Shown: positions 27,605-36,206 of the stretch, one piece after another
Numbering within the stretch: position 1 is the stretch's first letter
Layout: every line of letters begins with the position of its first letter
DNA from: DATARN01 sp036264135
GTDB taxonomy: Bacteria > Actinomycetota > Acidimicrobiia > Acidimicrobiales > Palsa-688
Length of the DNA: 64,000 nucleotides
Reading direction: 5' to 3'
Assembly: GCA_036264135.1 (NCBI GenBank)
Contig: DATARN010000011.1
Coordinates: 1 to 64,000 of the forward strand
Position numbers and translations under genes: made by a program
The notes under the pieces: generated by a model
Databases searched by the model: none
Seen by the model: the letters and a program-made list of their open reading frames with translations, nothing else
Told to the model about the DNA's origin: nothing

Positions 27605-28594
27605 CTACGACGGGCCGGGTCGGGCCGGAAACGAGTTGCGGTGGGGGGACGCCAGCGTGGCCGTCGCGCCGGGAGCGGTCGACGCCTTCATGCTGGCGGC
27701 GTAGTCGACCAACGCCGCCCGCCGAATGACCGCTGGGCTGACATGCGACAGAAGCCACGCCACTTTTGACAAGGGGCCAACGGGCACCACCGCGGCGCCG
27801 GTGCACACCGCGTGGACGACTGCGGCCGCGACCGTCGCTGGATCGAGGCGCTGGAGTCGAAGTTCGTAGCTCTGGCCGCGGAGCCGGTCCTGTTCCTCGG
27901 CACTCTTGCCGACGAAGCGTGTGGCCGACCCGATGCCGGTGTTGACGAGCCCGGGGCAGACGACATGGACTGCGATATCGGCATGCGCCAGCTCGGCGCG
28001 CAGGCATTCGCTGAACATCAGGACCGCGGCCTTGGTGGTGGCGTACGCCGGTGAAATTCTATTCGGGAAATAGGCGGCCATCGAAGCCATGTTGACTATG
28101 TGTCCGGATTGGCCATTGTCCGACATTTGGCGGGCAAAGATTCTCGAGCCGTAAATCACGCCCCAGAGGTTGACGTGGAGGATTTGCTCCCAGTCCACCG
28201 CGTTGGTGTCCAGCAGAGTGCCGACCATCGCAATACCGGCATTGTTGACCACGACGTCGGCGGCACCGAAGTTCTCGCCCACCCACGCCGCAAAGGACTC
28301 CATGGCGTCGCCATTTCCCACATCCACCTGCCACGAATGAGCCGTCGCCCCGACGCCTCTGGCCATTTCTTCCGTCTTGGCCGCTGCGTCGGCATCGATA
28401 TCGGCGGCGATGACGTGCGCTCCCCGGGCCGCGAACGCCAGGACGATGGCCCGCCCGATCCCGCCGCCGGCACCGGTTACGACGGTGATTTTGCCGTCGA
28501 ACCGACGATTGATGGGACCGTGTCCGGCTTTCGCGTCTCTTTCAGGGTTTGAATGCGCCACGGCATGCGATTCGAGTGGGCGGCCATAGCGCAC
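27605..28594 (-). CDS. Short-chain dehydrogenase/reductase (SDR) family oxidoreductase
   Basis: The 329-residue classical SDR has the cofactor motif TGAGGGIGRA, the DVxN-like VDVGNGDAM, NNAG (VVVNNAGIA), the catalytic serine region VNMASMAAYF and YATTK. After the Rossmann core it has an extension of about 60 residues ending in a Pro/Ser-rich tail. The acidic residue after beta-2 (ADIDADAA) favours NAD(H). Substrate cannot be read from sequence; the SISP-YATTK context resembles steroid/alcohol-type SDRs of mycobacteria. Start GTG at 28594 is the only good upstream start. The gene is convergent with the STAND/TPR gene. Confidence 0.85.
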   Translation of the reverse strand: MRYGRPLESHAVAHSNPERDAKAGHGPINRRFDGKITVVTGAGGGIGRAIVLAFAARGAHVIAADIDADAAAKTEEMARGVGATAHSWQVDVGNGDAMESFAAWVGENFGAADVVVNNAGIAMVGTLLDTNAVDWEQILHVNLWGVIYGSRIFARQMSDNGQSGHIVNMASMAAYFPNRISPAYATTKAAVLMFSECLRAELAHADIAVHVVCPGLVNTGIGSATRFVGKSAEEQDRLRGQSYELRLQRLDPATVAAAVVHAVCTGAAVVPVGPLSKVAWLLSHVSPAVIRRAALVDYAASMKASTAPGATATLASPHRNSFPARPGPS

Positions 28595-28693
28595 CTTGGG
28601 GACCCTAGCATTCTCTGCCGGCGGCCCTTTCCGAGACCTGACGAACGATCCCGAAATGACGCGCGTCGCCGGGGGTAATAATGAGGTGAGCGG

Positions 28694-29935
28694 CTAGTTC
28701 CCGGGAAGGTCGAAACGACTCACAATTTCGACATGGAAGGTGTGGGGAAAAGCGTCGACCAGCGCCACCGTCTCCAGGTTGTAGCCACCGTCTCGCAGCA
28801 GGGCTGCGTCGCGTGCGAATGACGCCGGGTCACAACTGACCAGCACGACCCGGGCGGACCGAACGGCGAGGACGGTCGCCACGCCGGGCCGTCCCAGCCC
28901 GGGCCGGGGCGGATCGGCGACAACCACGTCGATCGGCCGGTCGCCTCGCCGCGGGCGCCACCGACCGACGTCAGAGCCGACGATCTTGGCCTCGATATCG
29001 GCCAGGTTGACGCGGGCATCGGCCACGGCCGAGCCGTCGCTCTCAATGGCTGTTACCCGGGCCTTGGTCGCGGCGCCGAGGACCGAAGCGAAGAGCCCGA
29101 CGCCGGCGTAGGCGTCGACGAGGTGGTCTCCCGCGCCCAGCGCGCCGTCGATGGCGGCGGAGACGGCGTCGATAAGGCCGGCGGCGGCAACCGGTCCCGG
29201 TTGGAAGAACGAGTCGACGCTGATCTGGAAGGACCGATCGGCCACCGTTTCGTGAACGGCGGCGCTTTCATCGTCGCCGACGACTCGGACGCCGTCTGGG
29301 ACCCGGACCGCGCCGGCGCCCCCCGAGGGACGGCCCCTCACCAGGCGCTCACCCGACGCCACGCCCACTCGCATCAGGACCTCGGTGCGGCCGGGATACC
29401 GCCCGACGGTGATCAGCTCGGCCAGCAGTGGATGGGACGCCAAGCATGCGTCGGTTTCCACCGCCTCGGCGCCCCGCCTTCGCCGGTAACCGGCCCGACC
29501 CGCAGGCGAGACGGCCAGGCGGGCGGTGGTGCGCAGCGCCGGTCCGTCTCCGGTGACGATCGACGGGACCGGGGGTTCTGCAAACCGTCCTATCCGTCGG
29601 AGGGTGTCGACCACGATCTGACTCTTCAGGCGCCGCTGGGCGTCGGGGGAAATGTGCTGCCAGGTGCAGCCGCCGCATCCGGCCTCCACCGCCGAGCAGG
29701 GAGGGACGATGCGGTCCGGCGACGCCTCGAGAACCGCAATGGTGCTGGCCCGGGCGAAGTCGGTCCGGGACTCGGTGAGTCGGGCCGTCACCTCTTCTCC
29801 CGGCAGCGCCCCCTCCACGAACACCACCCGCCCCGTTTCGTCCCGCGCCAATGCCGCGCCGCCGGCGACCATGGTGGACGGTTTCAGCCGCACGTACTCG
29901 GTGTCCGGCTCGAGCGGCTCCGCGGATTCGGCCAC
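28694..29935 (-). CDS. TrmA/RlmD-family RNA (uracil-5-)-methyltransferase
   Basis: The SAM-dependent methyltransferase has a TRAM domain at the N-terminus (EYVRLKPSTMVAGGAAL...), an iron-sulphur cysteine cluster CSAVEAGCGGCTW, the QISVDSFFQ motif, the SAM loop VDAYAGVGLFA and the catalytic VLVSCDPASFARD. It should methylate a uracil in 23S rRNA or tRNA; which one cannot be told. GTG at 29935 is the first start after the neighbouring stop that keeps the whole TRAM domain; an ATG at 29872 would cut it. It follows the Ada-like gene on the same strand. Confidence 0.88.
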   Translation of the reverse strand: MAESAEPLEPDTEYVRLKPSTMVAGGAALARDETGRVVFVEGALPGEEVTARLTESRTDFARASTIAVLEASPDRIVPPCSAVEAGCGGCTWQHISPDAQRRLKSQIVVDTLRRIGRFAEPPVPSIVTGDGPALRTTARLAVSPAGRAGYRRRRGAEAVETDACLASHPLLAELITVGRYPGRTEVLMRVGVASGERLVRGRPSGGAGAVRVPDGVRVVGDDESAAVHETVADRSFQISVDSFFQPGPVAAAGLIDAVSAAIDGALGAGDHLVDAYAGVGLFASVLGAATKARVTAIESDGSAVADARVNLADIEAKIVGSDVGRWRPRRGDRPIDVVVADPPRPGLGRPGVATVLAVRSARVVLVSCDPASFARDAALLRDGGYNLETVALVDAFPHTFHVEIVSRFDLPGN

Positions 29936-29982
29936 ACCTCCATAGTGGACGACTGCGCCGCGGTGGCGGCGGCCGTCGCCAC

Positions 29983-30747
29983 TCAGGCCGGCTGCGCCAC
30001 CACCGGGCGGCAGTGCCGGCAGGGACGGAAGCCGGCCGCCAGCGCCTGGTTCACGGAGCGAAATCCGACGAGATGCGCCGGCGTGACGCGCCGGGCGTGG
30101 CGGCAGGACGGGTAGCACACGATGCCCGTGGTGTCGCTGCCGACGAACAGCCAGCCGCGGCCGGCCAAGGTATGGATCTCATCCAAGTTGACGTTCTCGG
30201 CGGCCAGAAGCTGGCGTTTCAACTCGGGGCCGAAGCCGTACTCGCCGGAGGTGCCGTCGCTGCGCACGACCCGGTGGCAGGGGATGAGGAAGGGGATGGG
30301 ATTGTGCCCGAGAGCCGTCCCCACCGCCCGTACCGCCCGGTGGCGGTCGATCTCGGCGGCGATCCAGCCGTAGGGGCGGGTTTCACCCCGAGGGATTTCG
30401 AGGGCCTTACGCAATACCGCCTGCTCGAAGGCGCTCAGGCCCCGCAGGTCGTAGTCGAGCTGGGCGGTCCGGCCGGTACGCAGCGCCTCGGTGAGGGAGC
30501 GCGGCGCGCGGGCCGGCATACGCAGCGGTTGCTGGAAGCGGTCCCGGTATGCGGCGGCGAACTGCTCCGGGTCGCCGGCGGGGCGCACGTAGTTGATGCC
30601 CCGGTCGGTATAGGCCACCAGGACCGGCCCTATCGGCAGCGGCGTCTCGACGGAAACGAACGAGGCGTAGACGCGGTCGACCAACGAGACCGTCGGGGCG
30701 GCGGCCAGCCCGGCGAGGCGGTCGACGATGGATGCGGCAGGGTTCAT
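29983..30747 (-). CDS. O6-alkylguanine-DNA alkyltransferase with C-terminal Ada zinc/phosphotriester domain
   Basis: The 254-residue fusion has an N-terminal Ogt-type domain with the active-site IPCHRVV (and GTALGHNPIPFL before it), followed by a C-terminal Ada_Zn-binding domain: GIVCYPSCRHAR...AGFRPCRHC, the four-cysteine site where Ada accepts methyl groups from phosphotriesters. E. coli Ada has the opposite order (zinc domain, AraC HTH, then alkyltransferase); here the HTH is absent. So repair chemistry is intact while the classical transcription-activator part is missing. Its ATG overlaps the stop of an ECF sigma gene (ATGA at 30744-30747), giving tight coupling. Confidence 0.9.
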   Translation of the reverse strand: MNPAASIVDRLAGLAAAPTVSLVDRVYASFVSVETPLPIGPVLVAYTDRGINYVRPAGDPEQFAAAYRDRFQQPLRMPARAPRSLTEALRTGRTAQLDYDLRGLSAFEQAVLRKALEIPRGETRPYGWIAAEIDRHRAVRAVGTALGHNPIPFLIPCHRVVRSDGTSGEYGFGPELKRQLLAAENVNLDEIHTLAGRGWLFVGSDTTGIVCYPSCRHARRVTPAHLVGFRSVNQALAAGFRPCRHCRPVVAQPA

Positions 30748-31352
30748 GGCAACACCTCGGGGGAGTCGGGAGTGAGGAGTGTCCGCAGCCGGTCGAGGCC
30801 ACGGGAAACGTGCGAGCGTGCCGTGCCCTCAGGGCAGCCGAGTACCTCGGCGATCTCGGCGGGGGACAGGCCGACGATGTGGCGCAGCACGACCGCGATC
30901 TGGGTTTTCGGGGGCAGTTGGCGCAGTGCTCGGGTCAGTTGCTCGGCGTCGTCCCGGTGTTCGACTCGGGACGACGGCGACTCGCCGCCGGCCGCCTGGT
31001 CGGCCACATCCCATGTCGGGGGTGGGGCCAGCGCCACCCGCCGGCTGGCGGCTCGGACCTGGTTGCGCCACTGGTTGAGGCAGATCGTGATGAGCCACGG
31101 CCGCAGGTGTAGCCCGGCGATCCGGTCGGCCGAGTAGCCCCGCAGCGCGGAATAGGCGCGGAGGAAGGTTTCCGCCGCCAGGTCCTCGGCGTCGCCGGCG
31201 TGGCCGGCGATCCGCAGGGCGGTGGTGTAGACCGCCACTTGGAATTCCTCGACCACCTCGGCGAAGACGCCGTCGAGGTCGCAGCTGAGACGTGCGGTCA
31301 GATCTGAGGTGACGGGCAACCTTGCCACGTCCGGTTGGGCAAGCACACCCAT
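30744..31352 (-). CDS. ECF-type RNA polymerase sigma factor
   Basis: The protein is about 202 residues from ATG 31352 (a GTG at 31382 is possible). Sigma region 2 reads AEDLAAETFLRAYSAL and PWLITICLNQWRN; region 4 has LPPKTQIAVVLRHIVGLSPAEIAEVLGCPEGTARSHVSRGLDRLR. No anti-sigma gene is adjacent. It is translationally coupled to the alkyltransferase gene through an ATGA overlap, so the two are probably one transcription unit, and the sigma factor may control alkylation repair. Its own trigger is unknown. Confidence 0.88.
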   Translation of the reverse strand: MGVLAQPDVARLPVTSDLTARLSCDLDGVFAEVVEEFQVAVYTTALRIAGHAGDAEDLAAETFLRAYSALRGYSADRIAGLHLRPWLITICLNQWRNQVRAASRRVALAPPPTWDVADQAAGGESPSSRVEHRDDAEQLTRALRQLPPKTQIAVVLRHIVGLSPAEIAEVLGCPEGTARSHVSRGLDRLRTLLTPDSPEVLP

Positions 31353-31546
31353 AAGAACACCGGAGAGCGGCCACCGTTGCACCGCTCATCAGCGAGGAGA
31401 AAAGCCCGGACCATCGTGAGCGCGCCCGGGCGCCGGGGGGCGCCGACGCGAAGATGCCACGCCGGACCGGCGTGGCATCCCTCTCTGCAGACGGCTGGTC
31501 AGCGGTACGGAGCGCTCCAGTGGGCGTTCCGCGGCTTCAGGCCGGC

Positions 31547-31789
31547 CTAGTAGACCCGCGGATCCCGCTCGACGACCGTCCGGTCGACGAGGGTGTCCCG
31601 CCGGCGGGGTCCGCCGCCGAAGCCGCCCCATGAACTCCAGAAGATGAGAGACAAGACGATGCCGATGACGCCCACGATCATGAGAATGTCACCGACGGTG
31701 TGAAGGTTGACTCCCGACGCGCTGATGGTGACCGCATAGCGCAATATGGCGCCGACAGCGATGAGAAAGATGCTGGTACCGATACCCAT
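31547..31789 (-). CDS. DUF6458 family small membrane protein
   Basis: The 80-residue protein begins MGIGTSIFLIAVGAILRYAV and has two membrane helices separated by GVNLHTVGDILM, then a charged tail with paired arginines. The start and the HTVGDILMIVGVIG segment match what I know of DUF6458, an actinobacterial small membrane protein family of unknown role. It stands alone, about 195 bp away from the sigma-factor start. Confidence 0.8.
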   Translation of the reverse strand: MGIGTSIFLIAVGAILRYAVTISASGVNLHTVGDILMIVGVIGIVLSLIFWSSWGGFGGGPRRRDTLVDRTVVERDPRVY

Positions 31790-31880
31790 TATGTGCTGGA
31801 CCTCCAGGGGTCACGAGTTCGCATGTACTTGCTCTTTTCGTACCCGGGGTCACAGACCGGCAAACCGTGACGACCCCCGG

Positions 31881-32636
31881 TCAGCCTGGTCGCAGCGCCA
31901 TCCACACGGCTCGGGCGTCCTTGCTGCCCGGATTGGACCATTGGTGCCGCCGGTCGGTGCGGAAGTGGATGGCGTCGCCCTTTTGCAGCCGGAAGGACTG
32001 ATCCTCGACGGTGAATTCCAAGACTCCGTCGAGGACGAAGACCAGCTCCTCGCCGGGATGCTCCATGGGATTGGGGCCGCTGTCGGCACCGGGATCAACC
32101 GTGGCCAGTGCGCCGGCGACGAAGAACCGACCGTACGGGCCGGAGATCCCGCTCAGGTCGATGCCCCGGTGCGAGGTGAAGACGCTGTTGCGGGCTTCGG
32201 CCGGCGTGAACACGACGGGGCCCGAGTCCTCGGCATCCTCCTCGACGAAGTAGGAGACCGGCCGGTCGAGGGCGCCGGCCAGCTTCAGCAAGGTCGTGAT
32301 GGTCGGGACCATGCCGCTGCGCTCGATCTTGTGGATGGCGGCGGCGGAAACGTCGGCCCGGTCCGCCAGCTGCTGCATGGACAGCCGCTGCTGCAGGCGC
32401 AGCTCCCGCAGCTTCGGACCGATCGAGCTGACAATCTGGTTCAGGTCGCTCGGGACTCGCTCGTCCCGTGCCGCCCGGGCCACCGTCGCCCCCGCCCGGC
32501 CGTTGCGCGTGGGTGCCACGGCCGTGACCGACGCGACCGAGGTGACAGCCGTTGATGCGCCCCCCGAAAGGTTGTCGTCATCATCCGTACCCGAGTCGAC
32601 GTTGGGCCGGATGGTATGAGCTGAACGTGCCGCCAC
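31881..32636 (-). CDS. XRE-family transcriptional regulator with C-terminal cupin sensor
   Basis: The 251-residue protein starts at GTG 32636 because AAGGAG lies 7 bp upstream; a frame to 32720 would overlap promoter elements. An unstructured N-terminus of about 65 residues precedes the HTH (KLRELRLQQRLSMQQLADRADVSAAAIHKIERS), followed by a cupin domain with EHPGEELVFVLDGVLEF and GDAIHFRTDRRHQW. This HTH-cupin design is used to sense small metabolites. It is divergent from the flavoprotein-nitrile hydratase operon, making it the obvious candidate regulator of the island. Confidence 0.9.
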   Translation of the reverse strand: MAARSAHTIRPNVDSGTDDDDNLSGGASTAVTSVASVTAVAPTRNGRAGATVARAARDERVPSDLNQIVSSIGPKLRELRLQQRLSMQQLADRADVSAAAIHKIERSGMVPTITTLLKLAGALDRPVSYFVEEDAEDSGPVVFTPAEARNSVFTSHRGIDLSGISGPYGRFFVAGALATVDPGADSGPNPMEHPGEELVFVLDGVLEFTVEDQSFRLQKGDAIHFRTDRRHQWSNPGSKDARAVWMALRPG

Positions 32637-32661
32637 TGGCACACTCCTTGAAAGCCCCGGG

Positions 32662-32714
32662 TTGACGGGGGATTGACGGGGGGTTGACAAGCGATCAGTT
32701 TCATCAAGTATAGT
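32662..32714 (+). promoter_or_regulatory. Promoter with three 11-bp-spaced TTGAC repeats, driving the flavoprotein-nitrile hydratase operon
   Basis: TTGAC begins at 32662, 32673 and 32684, one helical turn apart. The last (TTGACA, 32684-32689) can serve as a -35 element, with TATAGT at 32709-32714 as -10 and a 19-bp spacer; transcription would begin about 30 bp before the TTG start at 32750. The repeats also lie in the leader of the divergent XRE gene, so one protein could control both directions. Confidence 0.55.
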
Positions 32715-32749
32715 CAACACGACTTGCGTATGGTGAATATGGAGGCAAG

Positions 32750-34090
32750 TTGGCCCGACGCACGATAGTGGTGGGCGGTGGTGCCGGAGGCATCGGCGCG
32801 GCCGGCGCAGTCAAGGCGGTCGACCCCGCCAACGAGGTGACCGTGTTCACCGAGTTCGAGGACGCCGCCTACAGCCCCTGCGGCATTCCCTACGTCCACG
32901 GCAAGGAGATCCCGGACTTCGAGTCCCTGTTCCTGGCGTCGAAGCAGGCGTATGTCGACAACGGCATCGACATCCACTATCAGACGAAGGTGACCGCGAT
33001 CGACCCGGCCGGCCACACCGTAACGATCGAGGGTCAGGATCCCGAGCCGTGGGATCGCCTCGTCATCGCCACCGGATTCGACTACGCCGACCCCGGTGTT
33101 CCCGGCGACGACCTGCAGGGCCTGTATTACGTGAAGAACATCCGCCGGGCCATGGAATGGGACAAGATCCTGGACTCGGTCAAGACGGCGGTGGTGTACG
33201 AGGCGTCGCCCCTCGGCCTCGAGATGGTGACCGCCTTGGCCCATCGTGGGATCGAGACACACCTGGTGGACCCCCAACCCTGGGCGCTGGCCGAGGTCGC
33301 CGATCCCGATATCGCCCAGCCGGTCGAGGATTCATGGACCGAAATGGGCGTGAAGATGCATTTCAACACGACCTTGAAAGCCTTCGTGGGCGACGACAAA
33401 GGCGCCGTCCGGGCTGTCCGCACCGACGAGGGCGAATTGCCCGCCGACCTGGTGGTCGTGTGCACCAAGAAGGTGCCGAACACCGCCCTGGCCAAGGCGG
33501 CGGGCGTGGCCATCGGCTCGACCGGCGGCATCGTGATCAACGAGCGGATGGAGACGTCCGTCCCGGACGTATACGCCGCCGGCGACTGCGCCGAGCTGCC
33601 CCACGGCGTCACCAATATTCCCATCCAGGGCTTGTCGGGCAGCCACGCCTACGCCCAAGGCAAGGTGGCGGGCACCAATGCCGGCGGTGGGTCGCGCCGC
33701 TACCAGCCCGTCTACGTGCCCTGGGGCATGGTCGCTGGCAAGTGGATGATCGGCGGGGTGTCCTTTGGCGAGACGCTGGCCGACGCCCTCGGCATTCCGT
33801 ACGTGGTGGGCAAAGCCACGGGAATCTCCCGAGCCCGTTACTACCCGGGAGTGAAGAAGGTGATCGTCAAGCTCCTCGCTGAGCCGGCGACCCATCGACT
33901 TATTGGTGCCCAAATGGTGGGCGGTGAGGGAATCAAGGAACGGGCCGATTTCCTTGCCATGGCCGTCAAGGTGGGCATCACGCTCGAAGATCTTGCCTGG
34001 ATGGAAAATGTGTACTCGCCTCCCATCGGTGCCCTCAACGAACCCATCGCCGTGGCGGCCCAGAACGCCCTCAAGGCGGGCCAGTCGTAG
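32750..34090 (+). CDS. FAD-dependent pyridine nucleotide-disulfide oxidoreductase, CoA-disulfide reductase-like
   Basis: The 446-residue protein starts at TTG 32750, behind GGAGG; no other in-frame start exists upstream. N-terminal FAD motif VVGGGAGGIGAA, the single redox cysteine YSPCGIPYV typical of CoA-disulfide reductase/NADH oxidase types, and the second FAD motif VPDVYAAGDCAE are intact. The usual NAD(P)H-binding GxGxxG is replaced by VVYEASPLGLE, so pyridine nucleotide binding is doubtful or altered. It leads the operon with the MSMEG_0572-like protein and nitrile hydratase, so a role with a small thiol or with metallocentre redox is possible. The natural substrate is not known. Confidence 0.82.
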   Translation: MARRTIVVGGGAGGIGAAGAVKAVDPANEVTVFTEFEDAAYSPCGIPYVHGKEIPDFESLFLASKQAYVDNGIDIHYQTKVTAIDPAGHTVTIEGQDPEPWDRLVIATGFDYADPGVPGDDLQGLYYVKNIRRAMEWDKILDSVKTAVVYEASPLGLEMVTALAHRGIETHLVDPQPWALAEVADPDIAQPVEDSWTEMGVKMHFNTTLKAFVGDDKGAVRAVRTDEGELPADLVVVCTKKVPNTALAKAAGVAIGSTGGIVINERMETSVPDVYAAGDCAELPHGVTNIPIQGLSGSHAYAQGKVAGTNAGGGSRRYQPVYVPWGMVAGKWMIGGVSFGETLADALGIPYVVGKATGISRARYYPGVKKVIVKLLAEPATHRLIGAQMVGGEGIKERADFLAMAVKVGITLEDLAWMENVYSPPIGALNEPIAVAAQNALKAGQS

Positions 34091-34347
34091 TGTCCTTTTC
34101 CGGCTGGCTCCGCGGCAATTCCGAGCATTACCTGCTTCTCGATGCCCAAGCCCGGGCGGCGGTCACCCATGGCCGACCGGGACCACCGCCGCCTCGCACC
34201 ACCAGGGAGCTGTTCTGGCGCCGCCTCTTCGTACCCGTGTATCGCCTTCTGCCCTGGTCGCTGCGGCGCACATCGATCGCCCTGATGCCGGGCAGCCACC
34301 GGCAGTCATGGTCGCCGCCGCCGACCCGTCATCGCCCCGCCGTCTAG
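34090..34347 (+). CDS. Hypothetical 85-aa protein in the nitrile hydratase operon
   Basis: GTG at 34090 overlaps the last base of the flavoprotein stop codon, and the frame ends 30 bp before the next gene. The product MSFSGWLRGNSEHYLLLDAQ is basic and Pro-rich with many arginines (ELFWRRLFVPVYRLLPWSLRR) and no known domain. The tight spacing supports translation, but coding pressure is weak and no family is recognised. Confidence 0.45.
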   Translation: MSFSGWLRGNSEHYLLLDAQARAAVTHGRPGPPPPRTTRELFWRRLFVPVYRLLPWSLRRTSIALMPGSHRQSWSPPPTRHRPAV

Positions 34348-34377
34348 TCCTCAAGCGACCCCCACATAAGGAGAGCC

Positions 34378-34866
34378 ATGCCCAAGACAGTTAACAATCC
34401 AATCCCCGCGGAAGGCGAGACTCTTTTTGACGTCGAGGAGAAGGTATTTCCCGACATCAAAGCCAACCCTGGCGAGAAGGCGTTCGTCTTCATCCACACC
34501 GTTCCCTACGAGGGATCCGTCGCCCTGGTCAACCTCCTGACCTCCACCCGCCTGGTGCGGAAGGGATTCGACGTCAGCATCGTCCTCTACGGCCCGGGCG
34601 TACTGCTGGCCTCGGGCACACGCGGGTACCCGTCGGTAGGGAAAGAGGCCTTCCCTGGCCACATGGCAGTGAACAACCAGATCAAGACGCTGCTGAAGGA
34701 AGGCGCCACGATCTACGCCTGCCGGTTCGCGATGGGGGCCCTGTACGGCTTCCGGGAAGACGACCTCATTCCGGGTGTCAAGGCGTTCAACCCGCTCGAC
34801 GTGCTGGACGCCGCCCTGACCGCGTGGCGCGAAGGCGCATTCCAGATCAATACTTGGACCGTTTGA
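34378..34866 (+). CDS. MSMEG_0572/Sll0783 family nitrogen-starvation (DsrE-like) protein
   Basis: The 162-residue protein starts at ATG 34378 after AAGGAGAG. The core NPGEKAFVFIHTVPYEGSVALVN, VLYGPGVLLASGTRGYP and CRFAMGALYG blocks fit the DsrE-like family named after MSMEG_0572 and cyanobacterial Sll0783. That family is the first gene of Nit1C clusters, which have been linked to growth on nitrile or cyanide nitrogen. Here it directly precedes nitrile hydratase instead of the usual nitrilase. Its biochemical action is not known. Confidence 0.8.
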   Translation: MPKTVNNPIPAEGETLFDVEEKVFPDIKANPGEKAFVFIHTVPYEGSVALVNLLTSTRLVRKGFDVSIVLYGPGVLLASGTRGYPSVGKEAFPGHMAVNNQIKTLLKEGATIYACRFAMGALYGFREDDLIPGVKAFNPLDVLDAALTAWREGAFQINTWTV

Positions 34867-34956
34867 TCAGCGGATTTGGGAAAAGGTGGCCGGGGCGCGC
34901 CCACGTGGCGCGCCCGGGACACACGTCGTGTTGGCGCAGGAATACCGGAGGTAGCA

Positions 34957-35619
34957 GTGGACGGTATCCATGACATGGGCGGGATGCAGGACTGGGGAGC
35001 AGTGCCGTCCCCGGCGGCGGCCGAGAAGCCCTTCACCGAGGACTGGGAACGACGGGCGTTCGCCCTGGCGCTCCTTTCGATGCGGGTTTCGGGCACCAAT
35101 TTGGACGCGTTCCGCCACTCCATGAACCGATTGAACCCGATCGACTACCTGGTCGACGGCTATTACGGGCGCTGGTTGCGCGGCGCCGAAAATCTCCTCA
35201 CCGACAGCGGCATCATCGCCCCGGGGGCGGTGGACGCCCGGGCGCGGAAGCAACTGGGCGAGGACGTCGCCGAGCCCGAGGCGCCGGAGGCCGACAAGCC
35301 CGACTACAAGCCGGCGGGGCCGGGCTCCATCCGGCCTCTCGATGCCGCGCCGCGCTTTTCGCCCGGCGAGTCGGTCAGGGCCAAGGACATTCACCCGTCG
35401 GGTCATACCCGCCTTCCGCACTATGTCCGGGGTCGGACGGGCATGGTACGCCGGATCCAGCCGGCCCAAGTGTTCCCTGATACCAATGCCCATTTCCAGG
35501 GTGAAAACACTCAGCACGTCTACTCGGTCGAATTCCAGTCGAAGGAACTCTGGGGCGACGACGGCGAGGATTTCGTGCTCAACATCGATCTCTACGACGG
35601 ATATTTGGAGCCGGCATGA
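34957..35619 (+). CDS. nthB: Nitrile hydratase subunit beta
   Basis: The 220-residue subunit starts at GTG 34957 (GGAGGT 6 bp upstream). The N-terminus DGIHDMGGMQDWG is the family signature, and the C-terminal SH3-like half includes HTRLPHYVRGRTG and SVEFQSKELWG. Beta pairs with alpha to hydrate nitriles to amides. Beta-before-alpha order is typical of cobalt-type enzymes. Its stop overlaps the alpha ATG (ATGA). Confidence 0.95.
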   Translation: MDGIHDMGGMQDWGAVPSPAAAEKPFTEDWERRAFALALLSMRVSGTNLDAFRHSMNRLNPIDYLVDGYYGRWLRGAENLLTDSGIIAPGAVDARARKQLGEDVAEPEAPEADKPDYKPAGPGSIRPLDAAPRFSPGESVRAKDIHPSGHTRLPHYVRGRTGMVRRIQPAQVFPDTNAHFQGENTQHVYSVEFQSKELWGDDGEDFVLNIDLYDGYLEPA

Positions 35620-36206
35620 GTATTTCGGAGCGGTTGCCGATCGCCGCGAGGACAGAAGCCCTTGAATCAATTTTGGTCGAACGGGGCCTCGTGGACCCCA
35701 AGGTGATGGACGCCTACATCAAGATGTACGAGTCCGATGTCGGCCCCCTGAATGGCGCCAAGGTGGTGGCCAAGGCGTGGGTCGACCCGGAATTCAAGGA
35801 GCGGCTCCTGTCCGACGGGACGGCCGCGGTGGCGGAGATGGGGTTCAAAGGACCCCAGACCGAGTCGCTGGAGGTGGTCGAGAACACCGACACCGTCCAC
35901 AACGTCGTCGTCTGCACCCTCTGCTCGTGCTACCCGTGGGCCGTGCTCGGCCTGCCCCCGAGCTGGTACAAGGACCCGGCCTACCGGTCACGGATCGTAC
36001 GGGAGCCGCGGACGGTGCTGCGGGAGTTCGGCCTCGACCTGGACGAAGGTGTCAAGATCGAAGTGCGCGACAGCGTTTCCGAGTGCCGCTACATGGTCCT
36101 GCCCCAGCGTCCGGAGGGGACCGAGAACCTGAGCGAGGAGGAGTTGGCCGCCCTGGTCACCCGCGACGCCATGGTCGGCATCGCCGAGGTGGCCCCCCCC
36201 GCCTGA
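35616..36206 (+). CDS. nthA: Nitrile hydratase subunit alpha (cobalt type)
   Basis: The 196-residue catalytic subunit carries the metal-binding claw VCTLCSCYPW, whose threonine (CTLCSC) points to the cobalt-type enzyme; the iron type has serine there. The last two cysteines are the ones that become oxidised to sulfinic and sulfenic acids. Conserved downstream: PPSWYKDPAYRSR and VRDSVSECRYMVLPQRP. It overlaps beta upstream and the activator gene downstream (TGATG), forming one translationally linked block. Confidence 0.96.
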   Translation: MSISERLPIAARTEALESILVERGLVDPKVMDAYIKMYESDVGPLNGAKVVAKAWVDPEFKERLLSDGTAAVAEMGFKGPQTESLEVVENTDTVHNVVVCTLCSCYPWAVLGLPPSWYKDPAYRSRIVREPRTVLREFGLDLDEGVKIEVRDSVSECRYMVLPQRPEGTENLSEEELAALVTRDAMVGIAEVAPPA

